Below, piece after piece: positions 45,891 through 54,219 of a stretch of DNA of 64,000 nt. The notes under the pieces are model-generated. The model saw only the letters and a program-made list of their open reading frames with translations, did no database searches and had not been told where the DNA came from. Position numbers and translations under genes: made by a program. The DNA is from Mesorhizobium sp. Its GTDB lineage: Bacteria; Pseudomonadota; Alphaproteobacteria; Rhizobiales; Rhizobiaceae. Each line of letters begins with the position of its first letter. Position 1 is the first letter of the stretch. Where the stretch lies: contig SAPZ01000006.1 of the NCBI GenBank assembly GCA_004020875.1, positions 186,001-250,000 of the forward strand. Reading direction: 5' to 3'.

Positions 45891-46124
45891 ATGATGAACC
45901 GTTTCGAAGGCCCGGGCGGCAGGGAAGCCCGGATTCGCTATCTCGACGGCGACTTCCAGGTCACCAGCCCAGGCTCTTTCGTGCGCTGCGCGGTGACGGG
46001 CGAGAACATTCCGCTCGACGAACTCAAATATTGGAGCGTCGCCCGGCAGGAGCCCTATGTGAACGCGGCGGTCTCGCTTGCCCGCGAGATCGAGATGCAC
46101 CCGGAACTGCGCAAGCGGGGATAG
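45891..46124 (+). CDS. DUF2093 domain-containing protein
   Basis: 77-residue protein with the conserved GGREARIRYLDGDFQV, VRCAVTGENIPLDELKYWSV and QEPYVNAAVSLAREIE segments of DUF2093, a small protein typical of Rhizobiales. Two adjacent ATG codons (45891, 45894) could start it and no strong ribosome site is seen. It is convergent with lpxK, and 200 bp without a recognised gene follow (46125-46324). Function unknown. Confidence 0.85.
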   Translation: MMNRFEGPGGREARIRYLDGDFQVTSPGSFVRCAVTGENIPLDELKYWSVARQEPYVNAAVSLAREIEMHPELRKRG

Positions 46125-46324
46125 GCCATGCGAGTCCATGGCCCGCCTTCACGCCCGGTCTCGCCAGCGGCGAGAGCAGCCGTTGAAGAGCTTCAAGAAA
46201 TCCTTCAGGAGCTTGGTTCGATTGCCGCTCGTGGCCCGTGCGCGGCTGCGCGATCGGGCGGTGTCGAAGGCGCCTGGCGAGGCGTTGCCAGCGCTGACAA
46301 GGCTCAACCAGGGCGGCGCAAAAC

Positions 46325-47353
46325 TCAGCCACGCATCTTGCGCTGACGCCAGGCGTCGAGGGTCTCGTCGATGATGCGCTCGGGCACGTGATCAAGTTCG
46401 AACACGGCCTCGATATCGAGCACGTCCAGTTGATCGAGGAAACCGGCGGGCACCTCGCCGTGGCGCAGTCGCGCGGCGTCCTTCGCCGTGGTAACGAGGC
46501 GCAGCCCCTCCTGCCGGGCGAGCGCCAGAAGGTCGGCAAGCTCGTCCTGGGCGTAGAAATGATGGTCCGGAAAGGCGCGCGAAAGCGCGACTTCGCCGCC
46601 CGCGCCCCGCACCGTGTCGAAGAATTTCTCCGGATGGCCGATGCCGGCGAAGGCAAGGAAGCGGCCACCGGCGAAGCGTGACGGATCCGCCGGCTCGACA
46701 TGGGCCAGGAAGATCGGCCGGCCGGCGCGCGCCGCCTGGCGCACGACGGCGTCGGCGGCGGCCCCCTCGCCCATCTTCAGCAGGCCGCTGGTGAAGACCA
46801 ACTGGTCGACGATTTTGGCGCGGAGCGGTCCGCCTGGAATGACGCGGCCGTTGCCGACGCCGAAGCGGGCATCGATCACGACCAGCGCATAGTCGATATG
46901 GATGCGCGCCGACTGGAAGCCGTCGTCCATGATCAGGAAGTCGCAGCCATGCCCCTCGATCAGCAGTTTCGCGCCGGCGGCGCGGTTCGCCGTCACCGCC
47001 ACCGGCGCGTGTTCGGCCAGAAGCAGCGGCTCGTCGCCGACATGCTTGGCGGCGTCATGATGCGCATCGACGACATGCGGCTTGGCGAACGAGCCGCCAT
47101 GGCCGCGCGACAGGAAGCCGGGCGTGAGCTGCATTCGCCTGGCCTGTTTGGCCAGGGCAATGGCGATCGGCGTCTTCCCGCTACCGCCGACGGTAAGGTT
47201 GCCAACGCAAAGCACGGGCGCGTCGACCTTCTCGCGCGGGGCGTGCCGCATGCGGCGGCCGGCGACCATGCCGTAGGCAGCAGACACCGGCGACAGAGCG
47301 AGCACGCGCCAGTCCGGCTTTTCCCACCAGAAGGGCGGCGCCTCGCTGGTCAT
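46325..47353 (-). CDS. lpxK: Tetraacyldisaccharide 4'-kinase LpxK
   Basis: 342-residue inner-membrane kinase (EC 2.7.1.130) that phosphorylates the 4' position of the lipid A disaccharide. Walker A VGNLTVGGSGKTPIAIAL near residue 50, a hydrophobic N-terminal segment and the DDGFQSARI motif near residue 143 are diagnostic. The start lies 1 bp after the waaA stop. It is the last gene of the run DUF4170 - acyltransferase - waaA - lpxK, which is a lipid A/Kdo assembly operon. Confidence 0.95.
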   Translation of the reverse strand: MTSEAPPFWWEKPDWRVLALSPVSAAYGMVAGRRMRHAPREKVDAPVLCVGNLTVGGSGKTPIAIALAKQARRMQLTPGFLSRGHGGSFAKPHVVDAHHDAAKHVGDEPLLLAEHAPVAVTANRAAGAKLLIEGHGCDFLIMDDGFQSARIHIDYALVVIDARFGVGNGRVIPGGPLRAKIVDQLVFTSGLLKMGEGAAADAVVRQAARAGRPIFLAHVEPADPSRFAGGRFLAFAGIGHPEKFFDTVRGAGGEVALSRAFPDHHFYAQDELADLLALARQEGLRLVTTAKDAARLRHGEVPAGFLDQLDVLDIEAVFELDHVPERIIDETLDAWRQRKMRG

Positions 47354-47354
47354 C

Positions 47355-48671
47355 TCATCGACCGTTGGCGCCTTTCAGGCGCGCCTTGACGACCAGCGGC
47401 TGAATGTAGGGCTCCAGCGATTTCAGCGTGCGGGCAAGCGCGCCGCGCATCTCGTCGACGGTGGCGGCACCCGCCGCTATCATTTCGTGGCGCGCCACTT
47501 CGTTGGTCAAAAGGAAATTGACCGCGCCGGTCAGCATGTCGCGATCGCGCACCAGCTTGGCGCCGCCGCTGTCGAGCAGGCGCTGATAGGCCTCGCGGAA
47601 ATTCTGCACGTTGCGGCCGGCAAGCACGGCGGTTTCGAGCATTGCGGGCTCAAGCGGATTCTGGCCACCTTCCGAGGTCAGCGAGCGGCCGACGAAAGCA
47701 ATCTCGGTCAACCTCAGGTAAAGCCCCATGTCACCGATCGTGTCGCCCAGGAGGATATCGGTATCGGGGGAGATGCGGTCGCCCTTGCTTCGCCTTGCCA
47801 CGGTCAGGCCCATGCCGGAAATCTGCGCGGCAAGCGCGTCGGCGCGGTCGGGATGACGCGGCACGATGATTGTCAAAAGCCCATGATGGCGCCTGTGCAG
47901 GCTGGCATGGACCTCCGCAGCCACGACCTCCTCGCCGTCATGGGTCGAGATCGCGGCCCAGGTCGGGCGATCGCCGATCTGGCGCTGCATGGTGGCCAGG
48001 GCGCGCTCGTCGACCGGCGGCGGGTTGGTGTCGACCTTGAGGTTGCCGGAAACCGTGACCGGCCGGGCGCCGAGCGCGCGGAACCGCTCGCCGTCGACAT
48101 CCGATTGCGCGATGACATGGGCGAGGTTCTCGAACAGCGCCTCGGCGACGCTGGCGCGCTTCTTCCACGAGGTAAAGGAACGATCCGACAGCCGGCCGTT
48201 GACCAGGACCTGGGGCACGTTGCGGGCGCCGAGTTCCAGGATGGTCATCGGCCAGATTTCCGATTCGGCGATGATCGCCAGTTCCGGCCGCCAGTAGTCG
48301 AGGAAGCGGCTGACCGCGGGTTTCAGATCGAGCGGCACATATTGGTGGATGATGCGGTCGCCGAGGCGCTCGTCGGCCACCTTGGCCGAGGTCACGGTGC
48401 CGGTGGTCAAGACGATGTTGACGCCGTAGTCGAGAATGCTCTCGACCAAAGGCACCACCGCGATCGTCTCGCCGACGCTTGCGGCATGGATCCAGATCAC
48501 CGGCCCTTCCGGCCGGGGCCGGCCGGCGACGCCGTAGCGCTCGCGGCGGCGGGCGCGATCCTCCTTGCCGCGCGAAGCGCGCCAGGCGACATAAGGCCCG
48601 ATCAGCGGATAGGCGACCGCCCCCGCGTATCGATAGGCCGTAAGGGCCGCTCGTGCCCAACGCTCGCTCAT
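47355..48671 (-). CDS. waaA: 3-deoxy-D-manno-octulosonic acid transferase WaaA (KdtA)
   Basis: 438-residue Kdo transferase, adding Kdo to lipid A precursor at the cytoplasmic face of the inner membrane. N-terminal membrane segment, then IWIHAASVGET with the catalytic glutamate near residue 68, IAESEIWP near 134 and a C-terminal GT-B domain with GRSLTSEGGQNPLEPA. The start overlaps the acyltransferase stop by 4 bp and the stop almost touches lpxK. Confidence 0.95.
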   Translation of the reverse strand: MSERWARAALTAYRYAGAVAYPLIGPYVAWRASRGKEDRARRRERYGVAGRPRPEGPVIWIHAASVGETIAVVPLVESILDYGVNIVLTTGTVTSAKVADERLGDRIIHQYVPLDLKPAVSRFLDYWRPELAIIAESEIWPMTILELGARNVPQVLVNGRLSDRSFTSWKKRASVAEALFENLAHVIAQSDVDGERFRALGARPVTVSGNLKVDTNPPPVDERALATMQRQIGDRPTWAAISTHDGEEVVAAEVHASLHRRHHGLLTIIVPRHPDRADALAAQISGMGLTVARRSKGDRISPDTDILLGDTIGDMGLYLRLTEIAFVGRSLTSEGGQNPLEPAMLETAVLAGRNVQNFREAYQRLLDSGGAKLVRDRDMLTGAVNFLLTNEVARHEMIAAGAATVDEMRGALARTLKSLEPYIQPLVVKARLKGANGR

Positions 48672-49447
48672 TTGGCGCCGTCCACGAGGCGATAAGCCTC
48701 GGCCGTCGCGGCGTTGAGGGAAGCGGTGACTTCCTGGCGCTTGCGCTCCATCTCGGCATCGTCGGCATCGGACGGCACGAAGACCGGCGTCCCCACGACA
48801 ACCGCGGAGCGGCCGAAAGGCAGGTTGATGGTGGTCTTGTCCCAGCTCTTCTCCAGCACCTTGCGGCGGCTGGTGGCGATGGCCGAGGGCAGGATCGGCC
48901 GGCCGGAAAGCCTCGCCAGAAGGACGATGCCGAGGCCGGCGTCGCGCGGCGTGCCGTGCGGGATGTCGGCGATCATGGCGACGTTCTTGCCGGCGACGAG
49001 CGATCTCTTGAGCGCAATCAATGCCTTGGCGCCGCCTTTATCGAGATGCCTCGAACTGTCGCGCCCGCCTGAGCCGCGCACCGCCTCGATGCCGAATTTC
49101 TCGATCATCAGCGCCTGGAGCTCGGCATCGGCGCTGCGCGAAACCATGGCGACCAGCGGTCGGCCCTCGGGGTAATAGGCAGGGGTCAGAAGATGCTGGC
49201 CATGCCAAAGCGCGATGATGCCGGGCTCGAGATGCGCGTATGCGCCGCCGGCGACCTGGGTCGATCCTTCGACCAGCGGGCTGGTGACGCGAATCAGCCG
49301 CACGAACCAGGCGAACAGGTTGGCGATGAAATTCTTGATGAAACTCGACTGCGCCAACGGCTCGCGGATGCGCCGCCACAGCGTGCGTGTTCCCCCGCGC
49401 CTGACGGATCGCCGCCCGGTCGCCCCTTTCACCGCCTCATGCTCCAT
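48668..49447 (-). CDS. Lysophospholipid acyltransferase family protein (DUF374)
   Basis: 259 residues from ATG 49447 (a TTG 9 bp upstream would overlap the DUF4170 stop). DUF374-type acyltransferase with IIALWHGQHLLTPAY near residue 78, RSADAELQALMIEKFGIEAVRGSG near 107 and IADIPHGTPRDA. Such genes sit beside waaA and lpxK in alphaproteobacteria and probably add a secondary acyl chain to lipid A, but that role is inferred. Overlaps waaA by 4 bp. Confidence 0.88.
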   Translation of the reverse strand: MEHEAVKGATGRRSVRRGGTRTLWRRIREPLAQSSFIKNFIANLFAWFVRLIRVTSPLVEGSTQVAGGAYAHLEPGIIALWHGQHLLTPAYYPEGRPLVAMVSRSADAELQALMIEKFGIEAVRGSGGRDSSRHLDKGGAKALIALKRSLVAGKNVAMIADIPHGTPRDAGLGIVLLARLSGRPILPSAIATSRRKVLEKSWDKTTINLPFGRSAVVVGTPVFVPSDADDAEMERKRQEVTASLNAATAEAYRLVDGAK

Positions 49448-49452
49448 CGACG

Positions 49453-49698
49453 TCAACCGCCGACCTTCGATTCTGGATCGAGCAAACGGTGCAGATGAAC
49501 AACGAAATATCGCATATGGGCATTGTCGACACTGGCCTGCGCTTTGGCTTTCCAGGCGCCAAGCGCGCTTTGATAGTCGGGATAGATGCCGACGATGTCG
49601 AGGGCGTTGAGATCACGGAACTCGGTTCCACCCAGCTTTTTCAGCTCGCCGCCGAACACCAGGTGCAAAAGCTGCTTCTTTCCGTCTTCCACGGCCAT
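49453..49698 (-). CDS. DUF4170 domain-containing protein
   Basis: 81-residue protein with HLVFGGELKKLGGTEFRDL and GIYPDYQSALGAWKAKAQ, the DUF4170 pattern, always found near the lipid A genes of Rhizobiales. AAGGA precedes the ATG at 49698. It ends 5 bp before the acyltransferase start and begins 79 bp after the cysQ-like gene. Function unknown; a role in envelope lipid assembly is a guess from synteny. Confidence 0.85.
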   Translation of the reverse strand: MAVEDGKKQLLHLVFGGELKKLGGTEFRDLNALDIVGIYPDYQSALGAWKAKAQASVDNAHMRYFVVHLHRLLDPESKVGG

Positions 49699-49777
49699 GC
49701 CGATCCTTCGTGTACCTATGAACTGCGACAGGTCTAGACCAAAGCGTCTGGTTTTGGAACCGCCTGCCGACTCACCC

Positions 49778-50581
49778 TTAGTCAAGTCCAGAAAGGACGC
49801 CGGCAAGCACGTCGAGCAGTTCGCCACTGCCGGCGGCCAGCGCGCCGTGATTGATCACCTCGCCGGCATAGCGCGGCGGCTTGCCGCGGCGGTCGAGCAA
49901 CGCGCCGCCAGCCTCGGCGAGGATCAGATCGGCGGCGGCAATGTCCCAGTCATGCGCATTCGGCTTGACGAAGGTTGCATCGAGCTTGCCGGCGGCAATC
50001 ATGGCCAGCCGATAGGCAAGCGAGGGGATGTAGGCGGCCCGTCGCAACCTGTCGTGCCAGTCCTCCGGCATCAAGTCGACCAGCGGCTTGGGCCCGCCGA
50101 TATCGATGCTTTCGCCCAGCGATCGCACATGGATGCGCTTGTCGTTGAGATAGGCGCCCTCGCCCGGCAGCGCCCAGTAGGTCTCACGCTTGGCAGGGCA
50201 TTCGAGCACGCCGGCGAGCGAGCGGCCGTCCTCGACCACGGCGACGCTGACGCACCAGGAATGCAGGCCGTCGAGAAAGCCGCGTGTGCCGTCGATCGGG
50301 TCGACAACGAAGGTGCGGCGGGCCGACAGCCTGGCGTGATCATCGGCGGTCTCTTCCGACAGCCAGCCGTAATCCGGACGCGCCCTGAGCAAAGTCTCGC
50401 GTAGATACGCGTCCGCCGCATGGTCGGCCTCGCTCACCGGCGAGGTGCCGCCCTTCATCCATACCTGCGGGTTGTTGCCGAAATAGCCCATGGCGATGGC
50501 GCCAGCCTCGCGGGCGGCATCGCGCAGCAAGGCGAGGTCGTCACGAGCCTCGCTCGATGTCAGTTGTTCAAGCGCCGGCAA
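49778..50581 (-). CDS. 3'(2'),5'-bisphosphate nucleotidase / inositol monophosphatase family protein (CysQ-like)
   Basis: 267-residue FIG-superfamily phosphatase. Metal motifs: WLSEETADD near residue 73, DPIDGTRGF near 94 and HDWDIAAADLIL near 210. CysQ-type members remove the 3' phosphate of PAP in sulfate assimilation; others act on inositol phosphates. The apparent start is TTG 50581 with AAGGGA upstream, because a stop lies just before it in frame; it overlaps pmbA by 14 bp, so translation may be coupled. Confidence 0.85.
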   Translation of the reverse strand: MPALEQLTSSEARDDLALLRDAAREAGAIAMGYFGNNPQVWMKGGTSPVSEADHAADAYLRETLLRARPDYGWLSEETADDHARLSARRTFVVDPIDGTRGFLDGLHSWCVSVAVVEDGRSLAGVLECPAKRETYWALPGEGAYLNDKRIHVRSLGESIDIGGPKPLVDLMPEDWHDRLRRAAYIPSLAYRLAMIAAGKLDATFVKPNAHDWDIAAADLILAEAGGALLDRRGKPPRYAGEVINHGALAAGSGELLDVLAGVLSGLD

Positions 50582-51911
50582 GGGTCATCCCTTCGATCAG
50601 GAGCGTCGGGGCAGCCGTGCCGAAATTGCGGTCGAGGTCGTTCGCCGGCACCATGTTGAGGAACATCGTCTTCAGGTTGGAGGCGATCGTCACCTCGGCC
50701 ACCGGATAGGCCAGCGCGCCGTTCTCGATCCAGTAGCCGGAGGCGCCACGGCTATATTCTCCGGTCACCATGTCGACGCCCTGCCCGAACACCTCGGTGA
50801 CGTAGAAGCCGCGCTTCAAAGACGCGATCAGGTCTTCCGGCGAACGCTCGCCGGGCTCGATGGCAAGGTTGGTCGAGGACGGCGAGACCGACGAGCCGCT
50901 GCGCGAGCCGCGTCCATTGGTGACGAGGCCGAGCTCGCGCGCGGCCGAGGTGGACAGGAACCAGTGCTTCAATACGCCCTTGTCGACCATCAGCAGCTTC
51001 TCGCCCTCGACGCCTTCGCCGTCGAAGGGGCGCGAGGCCTGCCCCCGCCGCCGCAAAGGCTCGTCGGTAACCGTGATCGCGGCCGAAGCCACTTGCTTGC
51101 CCATCATGTCGCGCAGGAAGCTGGTCTTGCGGGCGACCGCCGCGCCGTTGATGGCGCCGGCGAGATGGCCGGCAATGCCGCGCGCGACGCGCGGATCGAA
51201 CACCACATCGACCGGACCGGTCGCCGCCTTGCGCGCGCCGAGGCGGCGCACGGCGCGCTCACCGGCCTTGCGGCCGATGTCTTCCGGCGCGTCCAGGTCG
51301 GCGAAATGCTGGCGCGAGGAGAATTCATAGTCGCGCTCCATCGCCGTGCCCTCGCCGGCAATGACGCTGGTCGAGCGCGAGAAGCGCGACGCGACATACT
51401 GGCCGACAAAGCCATGCGAGGTGGCGAGCACGAGGCCGCCCAGGCCGGCGCTGGCGCTGCTGCCCGAGGAGTTGGTGACGCCCTTGACGGCCAATGCAGC
51501 CGCTTCGGCGGCAAGGGCTGCCTCCTTCAGTTGATCCGCCGACACCTCGGTCGGGTCGAAGAGATCAAGATCGCGCAAATTGCGGACAAGCAGCGCCGGA
51601 TCGGCAAGGCCCTGGAACGGATCCTCGGGTGAGACCTTCGCCATGGCCACGGCGCGTCCAGCTAGCGCCTTCGGATCGGAAGCAGCGGTCGCCGAGACGC
51701 TCGCCACGCGCTGGCCGACGAAGACGCGCAGCGACACATCCTCGCTCTCCGAGGATTCGGTGCCCTCGACCTTGCCCAGCCGCACAGACACGCCAGCAGA
51801 GCGCCCGCGCACCGCCACCGCATCGGCCGCGTCGGCGCCGGCGCGCCTGGCAGCCTCGACGAGCGCCGTCACGCGATCGGTCAATTTCGCTGCATCGAGC
51901 TGGTTGGTCAT
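50568..51911 (-). CDS. pmbA: TldD/PmbA family metallopeptidase subunit
   Basis: 447 residues of the PmbA (TldE) family. TldE pairs with the metalloprotease TldD and takes part in peptide (antitoxin CcdA, microcin) processing. Conserved blocks: VEGTESSESEDVSLRVF, VDVVFDPRVARGIAGHL, DGEGV and SPEDLIASLKRGFYVTEVFG. TldE lacks the zinc-binding motif of TldD and none is seen here. First gene of the leftward block toward lpxK. Its upstream gap holds three TGCC/GGCA palindromes. Confidence 0.9.
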   Translation of the reverse strand: MTNQLDAAKLTDRVTALVEAARRAGADAADAVAVRGRSAGVSVRLGKVEGTESSESEDVSLRVFVGQRVASVSATAASDPKALAGRAVAMAKVSPEDPFQGLADPALLVRNLRDLDLFDPTEVSADQLKEAALAAEAAALAVKGVTNSSGSSASAGLGGLVLATSHGFVGQYVASRFSRSTSVIAGEGTAMERDYEFSSRQHFADLDAPEDIGRKAGERAVRRLGARKAATGPVDVVFDPRVARGIAGHLAGAINGAAVARKTSFLRDMMGKQVASAAITVTDEPLRRRGQASRPFDGEGVEGEKLLMVDKGVLKHWFLSTSAARELGLVTNGRGSRSGSSVSPSSTNLAIEPGERSPEDLIASLKRGFYVTEVFGQGVDMVTGEYSRGASGYWIENGALAYPVAEVTIASNLKTMFLNMVPANDLDRNFGTAAPTLLIEGMTLAGA

Positions 51912-51996
51912 AGGGTTGTTCCTGTTTGTTCACGCGTTCACCCAAGGCCCTGGGTCGGCCCGAGCGCACTAACATTGGTGCTGCGCGCATCATTTG

Positions 51997-52075
51997 TGGA
52001 TGCCGCCGGCAACATCATCAATGCTTTGCATCATTTGGATGCCTTGGCACCACCACTATGGATGCCTAGGCACCA
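51997..52075. repeat. Three TGGATGCC...GGCA repeats upstream of pmbA
   Basis: Copies: TGGATGCCGCCGGCAACA (51997-52014), TGGATGCCTTGGCACCA (52036-52052) and TGGATGCCTAGGCACCA (52059-52075). The last two are 16 of 17 identical, 23 bp apart. Each contains a TGCC-N-GGCA palindrome. They lie in a 265-bp gap without a gene, 86-164 bp before the pmbA start, and could be operators or a degenerate repeat. Confidence 0.55.
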
Positions 52076-52176
52076 TCTATTGTTCCACCGACGCTTCTGC
52101 AATGGCGGATGCGGCAATCTCAAGGCAATCGAGGCGGTCCGCGCGAGGTGCTTTGCCGCAGCGGGCAAATCGCGAG

Positions 52177-53220
52177 CTACTCGGCCACCGGCGCCCAGAT
52201 CACGTCCTCGATCCTCGTTGCACCCGTCGCCAACATCACCAGCCGGTCGAAGCCCAGCGCCGAGCCGCTTGCCTGCGGCATGATGGCCAAGGCCGCCAGG
52301 AAATCCTCGTCCAGCGGATAGCGTTCGCCATAGACCCGCTCCTTCTCGTCCATCTCGGCGAGGAAGCGTCGGCGCTGCTCCGCCGGGTCGGTGAGCTCGC
52401 CAAAGGCGTTGGCTAGCTCGACGCCGCAGCAATAGAGCTCGAAGCGCTCGGCAACGCGCGGATCCTCGGCGCTCGGCCGGGCAAGCGCCGCCTCCGAAAT
52501 CGGATAGCCGTAAAGGATGGTGGCGCGTCCCTGCCCCAGCACGGGCTCTATCTTTTCCACCATCACCCGGCTGAACAGATCGGCCCAATTGTCGTCGGTC
52601 GCGGTGCGCAGGCCGGCCTGGACCAGCGCCGCATGAAGCCCCTCGCGATCCGTGCTGCCGTCAGCCGCGACGGTCGCCAGAAGGTCGATGCTGGCATGGC
52701 GAGCAAATGCATCGGCCACGCTCAGCCGCTCCGGCTCGGCGAAAGGGTCGGCCTCGCGTCCGCGAAAACGGAAACTCCTGGAGCCGGCCTTCTCCGCGGC
52801 GAGCGCCAGGAATTCGGCGCAGTCGTCCATCAAGCGTTCGTAAGTTTCGCCGACGCGATACCATTCGAGCATGGTGAACTCGGGATGATGCAGCGGCCCG
52901 CGTTCGCGGTTGCGCCAGACGGCGCCCAGGCTGAAGATGCGCTCCTCGCCGGCGGCGAGGAGCTTCTTGCAGGCGAATTCCGGCGAGGTGTGGAGATAGA
53001 GTGGCCGGCGCGACGCGTCGGGCCTGATCGCCTCGGTGGCGAAGGCCGCGAGATGCGCCTCGTTCCCCGGCGAAACCTGCAGCGCCGAGGTCGTCACCTC
53101 GATGAAATCGCGTTCCGCGAACCAGCCGCGAAGCGCGGCGGCGATGGCATTTCGAGCCATCAGCCGGGGGCGGCGATCGGCATGGATATCGGGGGTCCAC
53201 CAGGGCGAAGCGGCGGTCAT
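52177..53220 (-). CDS. epmA: EF-P--(R)-beta-lysine ligase EpmA (GenX/PoxA)
   Basis: 347-residue truncated lysyl-tRNA synthetase-like ligase (EC 6.3.2.-) that attaches beta-lysine to elongation factor P. Class II motifs: [23 protein letters not shown] (motif 2 region), [25 protein letters not shown] and the C-terminal [12 protein letters not shown] (motif 3). It lacks the anticodon-binding domain of LysRS, as in EpmA. It is divergent from efp with 129 bp between the starts, so enzyme and substrate are co-located. EpmB (lysine 2,3-aminomutase) was not seen in the window. Confidence 0.95.
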   Translation of the reverse strand: MTAASPWWTPDIHADRRPRLMARNAIAAALRGWFAERDFIEVTTSALQVSPGNEAHLAAFATEAIRPDASRRPLYLHTSPEFACKKLLAAGEERIFSLGAVWRNRERGPLHHPEFTMLEWYRVGETYERLMDDCAEFLALAAEKAGSRSFRFRGREADPFAEPERLSVADAFARHASIDLLATVAADGSTDREGLHAALVQAGLRTATDDNWADLFSRVMVEKIEPVLGQGRATILYGYPISEAALARPSAEDPRVAERFELYCCGVELANAFGELTDPAEQRRRFLAEMDEKERVYGERYPLDEDFLAALAIMPQASGSALGFDRLVMLATGATRIEDVIWAPVAE

Positions 53221-53349
53221 GGGCAGGAAAATCGCACGGAAGACTGGCGGTTCGGCGCAAGATGCGCTAGGGCGCACGCGATGGCCGCCGTCGCCGCTTC
53301 GTGGCAATCGACGCTCGCAGGCCGAAAAACTCGAACGGGATCGAATATC

Positions 53350-53919
53350 GTGGTCAAGGTCATCGCCAGCTCCTTACGCAAAGGCAACGTCGTCGATAAG
53401 GACGGCAAGCTCTATGTCATCCTCTTTGCCGAAAACATCCATCCTGGCAAGGGCACGCCGGTGACCCAGCTCGACATGCGCCGTATCGGCGACGGGGTGA
53501 AGGTCTCGGAGCGCTACCGCACGACCGAAATGGTCGAGCGCGCCTATGTCGAGGAGCGCGAGCACACCTTCCTCTATTCGGACGGCGAGGGTTTTCATTT
53601 CATGAACCCGGAAAGCTACGACCAGGTCGTGGCCTCGGAAGCCGTGGTCGGCGACTTCGCGCCCTATCTCCAGGAGGGCATGGCCGTGCAGCTCGCGCAG
53701 TTCAACGGCGTGCCTATCTCGCTCACGCTGCCGCAGCGCGCCACCTTCGAAGTGGTCGAGACTGAGCCGGTCACCAAGGGCCAGACGGCGTCTTCGTCCT
53801 ACAAGCCAGCCGTGCTCTCCAATGGCGTGCGCACCGCAGTGCCGCCGCATATCTCCGCCGGCACGCGCATCGTGGTGATGACCGCCGACGGGTCCTATGT
53901 CGAGCGCGCCAAGGACTGA
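53350..53919 (+). CDS. efp: Elongation factor P
   Basis: 189-residue EF-P, which rescues ribosomes stalled at polyproline. The three-domain fold is indicated by the KOW-like start ([15 protein letters not shown]), the modification loop HPGKGTP with the target lysine near residue 36 and the C-terminal [13 protein letters not shown]. The start is GTG 53350 with GGGAT upstream, giving the usual length. Next to epmA, which modifies it. A perfect-stem terminator follows at 53941-53965. Confidence 0.96.
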   Translation: MVKVIASSLRKGNVVDKDGKLYVILFAENIHPGKGTPVTQLDMRRIGDGVKVSERYRTTEMVERAYVEEREHTFLYSDGEGFHFMNPESYDQVVASEAVVGDFAPYLQEGMAVQLAQFNGVPISLTLPQRATFEVVETEPVTKGQTASSSYKPAVLSNGVRTAVPPHISAGTRIVVMTADGSYVERAKD

Positions 53920-54219
53920 GCGCTTAGGTTAGCTTGCTGTGGCCCGCCTGGAGAACAGGCGGGCCATTTCTTGTTCGAGGCGCCGACCGGTCGGCAGCGG
54001 CAATACCGGACTGCCGGCTGCTTTCCAGCCCCAGATGCTTCTTCCGGCAGCGCACCGTCCGGCCCCTCCGTGGACCGGCCGTCTGGACTGCCGGTTGACA
54101 TATGTCGTTCAGCGGCTGATCGTTTCATCCACCAGGCTCCGCTGTCCCATGACTGCCAACATTGCGCCCAGATCGCTCGACCCTGTCAGGACCCGGACCG
54201 CGAAGGGACGGGGCGTACC
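53920..54219. other. 300-bp gap between efp and the MFS gene
   Basis: After the efp terminator the region holds the palindrome CCGACCGGTCGG (53983-53994) and a TTGACA (54095-54100) that could be a -35 box for the MFS gene, with no clear -10. No convincing gene; the open frame running through it has a composition unlike protein. Confidence 0.5.
53941..53972 (+). terminator. Terminator after efp
   Basis: GGCCCGCCTG-GAGAA-CAGGCGGGCC is a perfect 10-bp stem with a 5-base loop, then ATTTCTT. It lies 21 bp after the efp stop. Confidence 0.85.

Noticed and set aside
45777..46139. Longer version of the tail-anchored protein reaching 46139
   Set aside because: It would run across the DUF2093 gene in antisense, and a good ribosome site lies at 45776.
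51997..52075. CRISPR-like array
   Set aside because: Only three degenerate copies with unequal spacing and no cas genes; better read as operator-like repeats.
53971..54219. N-terminal extension of the MFS transporter upstream of 54220
   Set aside because: The translated stretch lacks membrane character and has non-coding composition; the GTG at 54220 with a G-rich ribosome site fits better.
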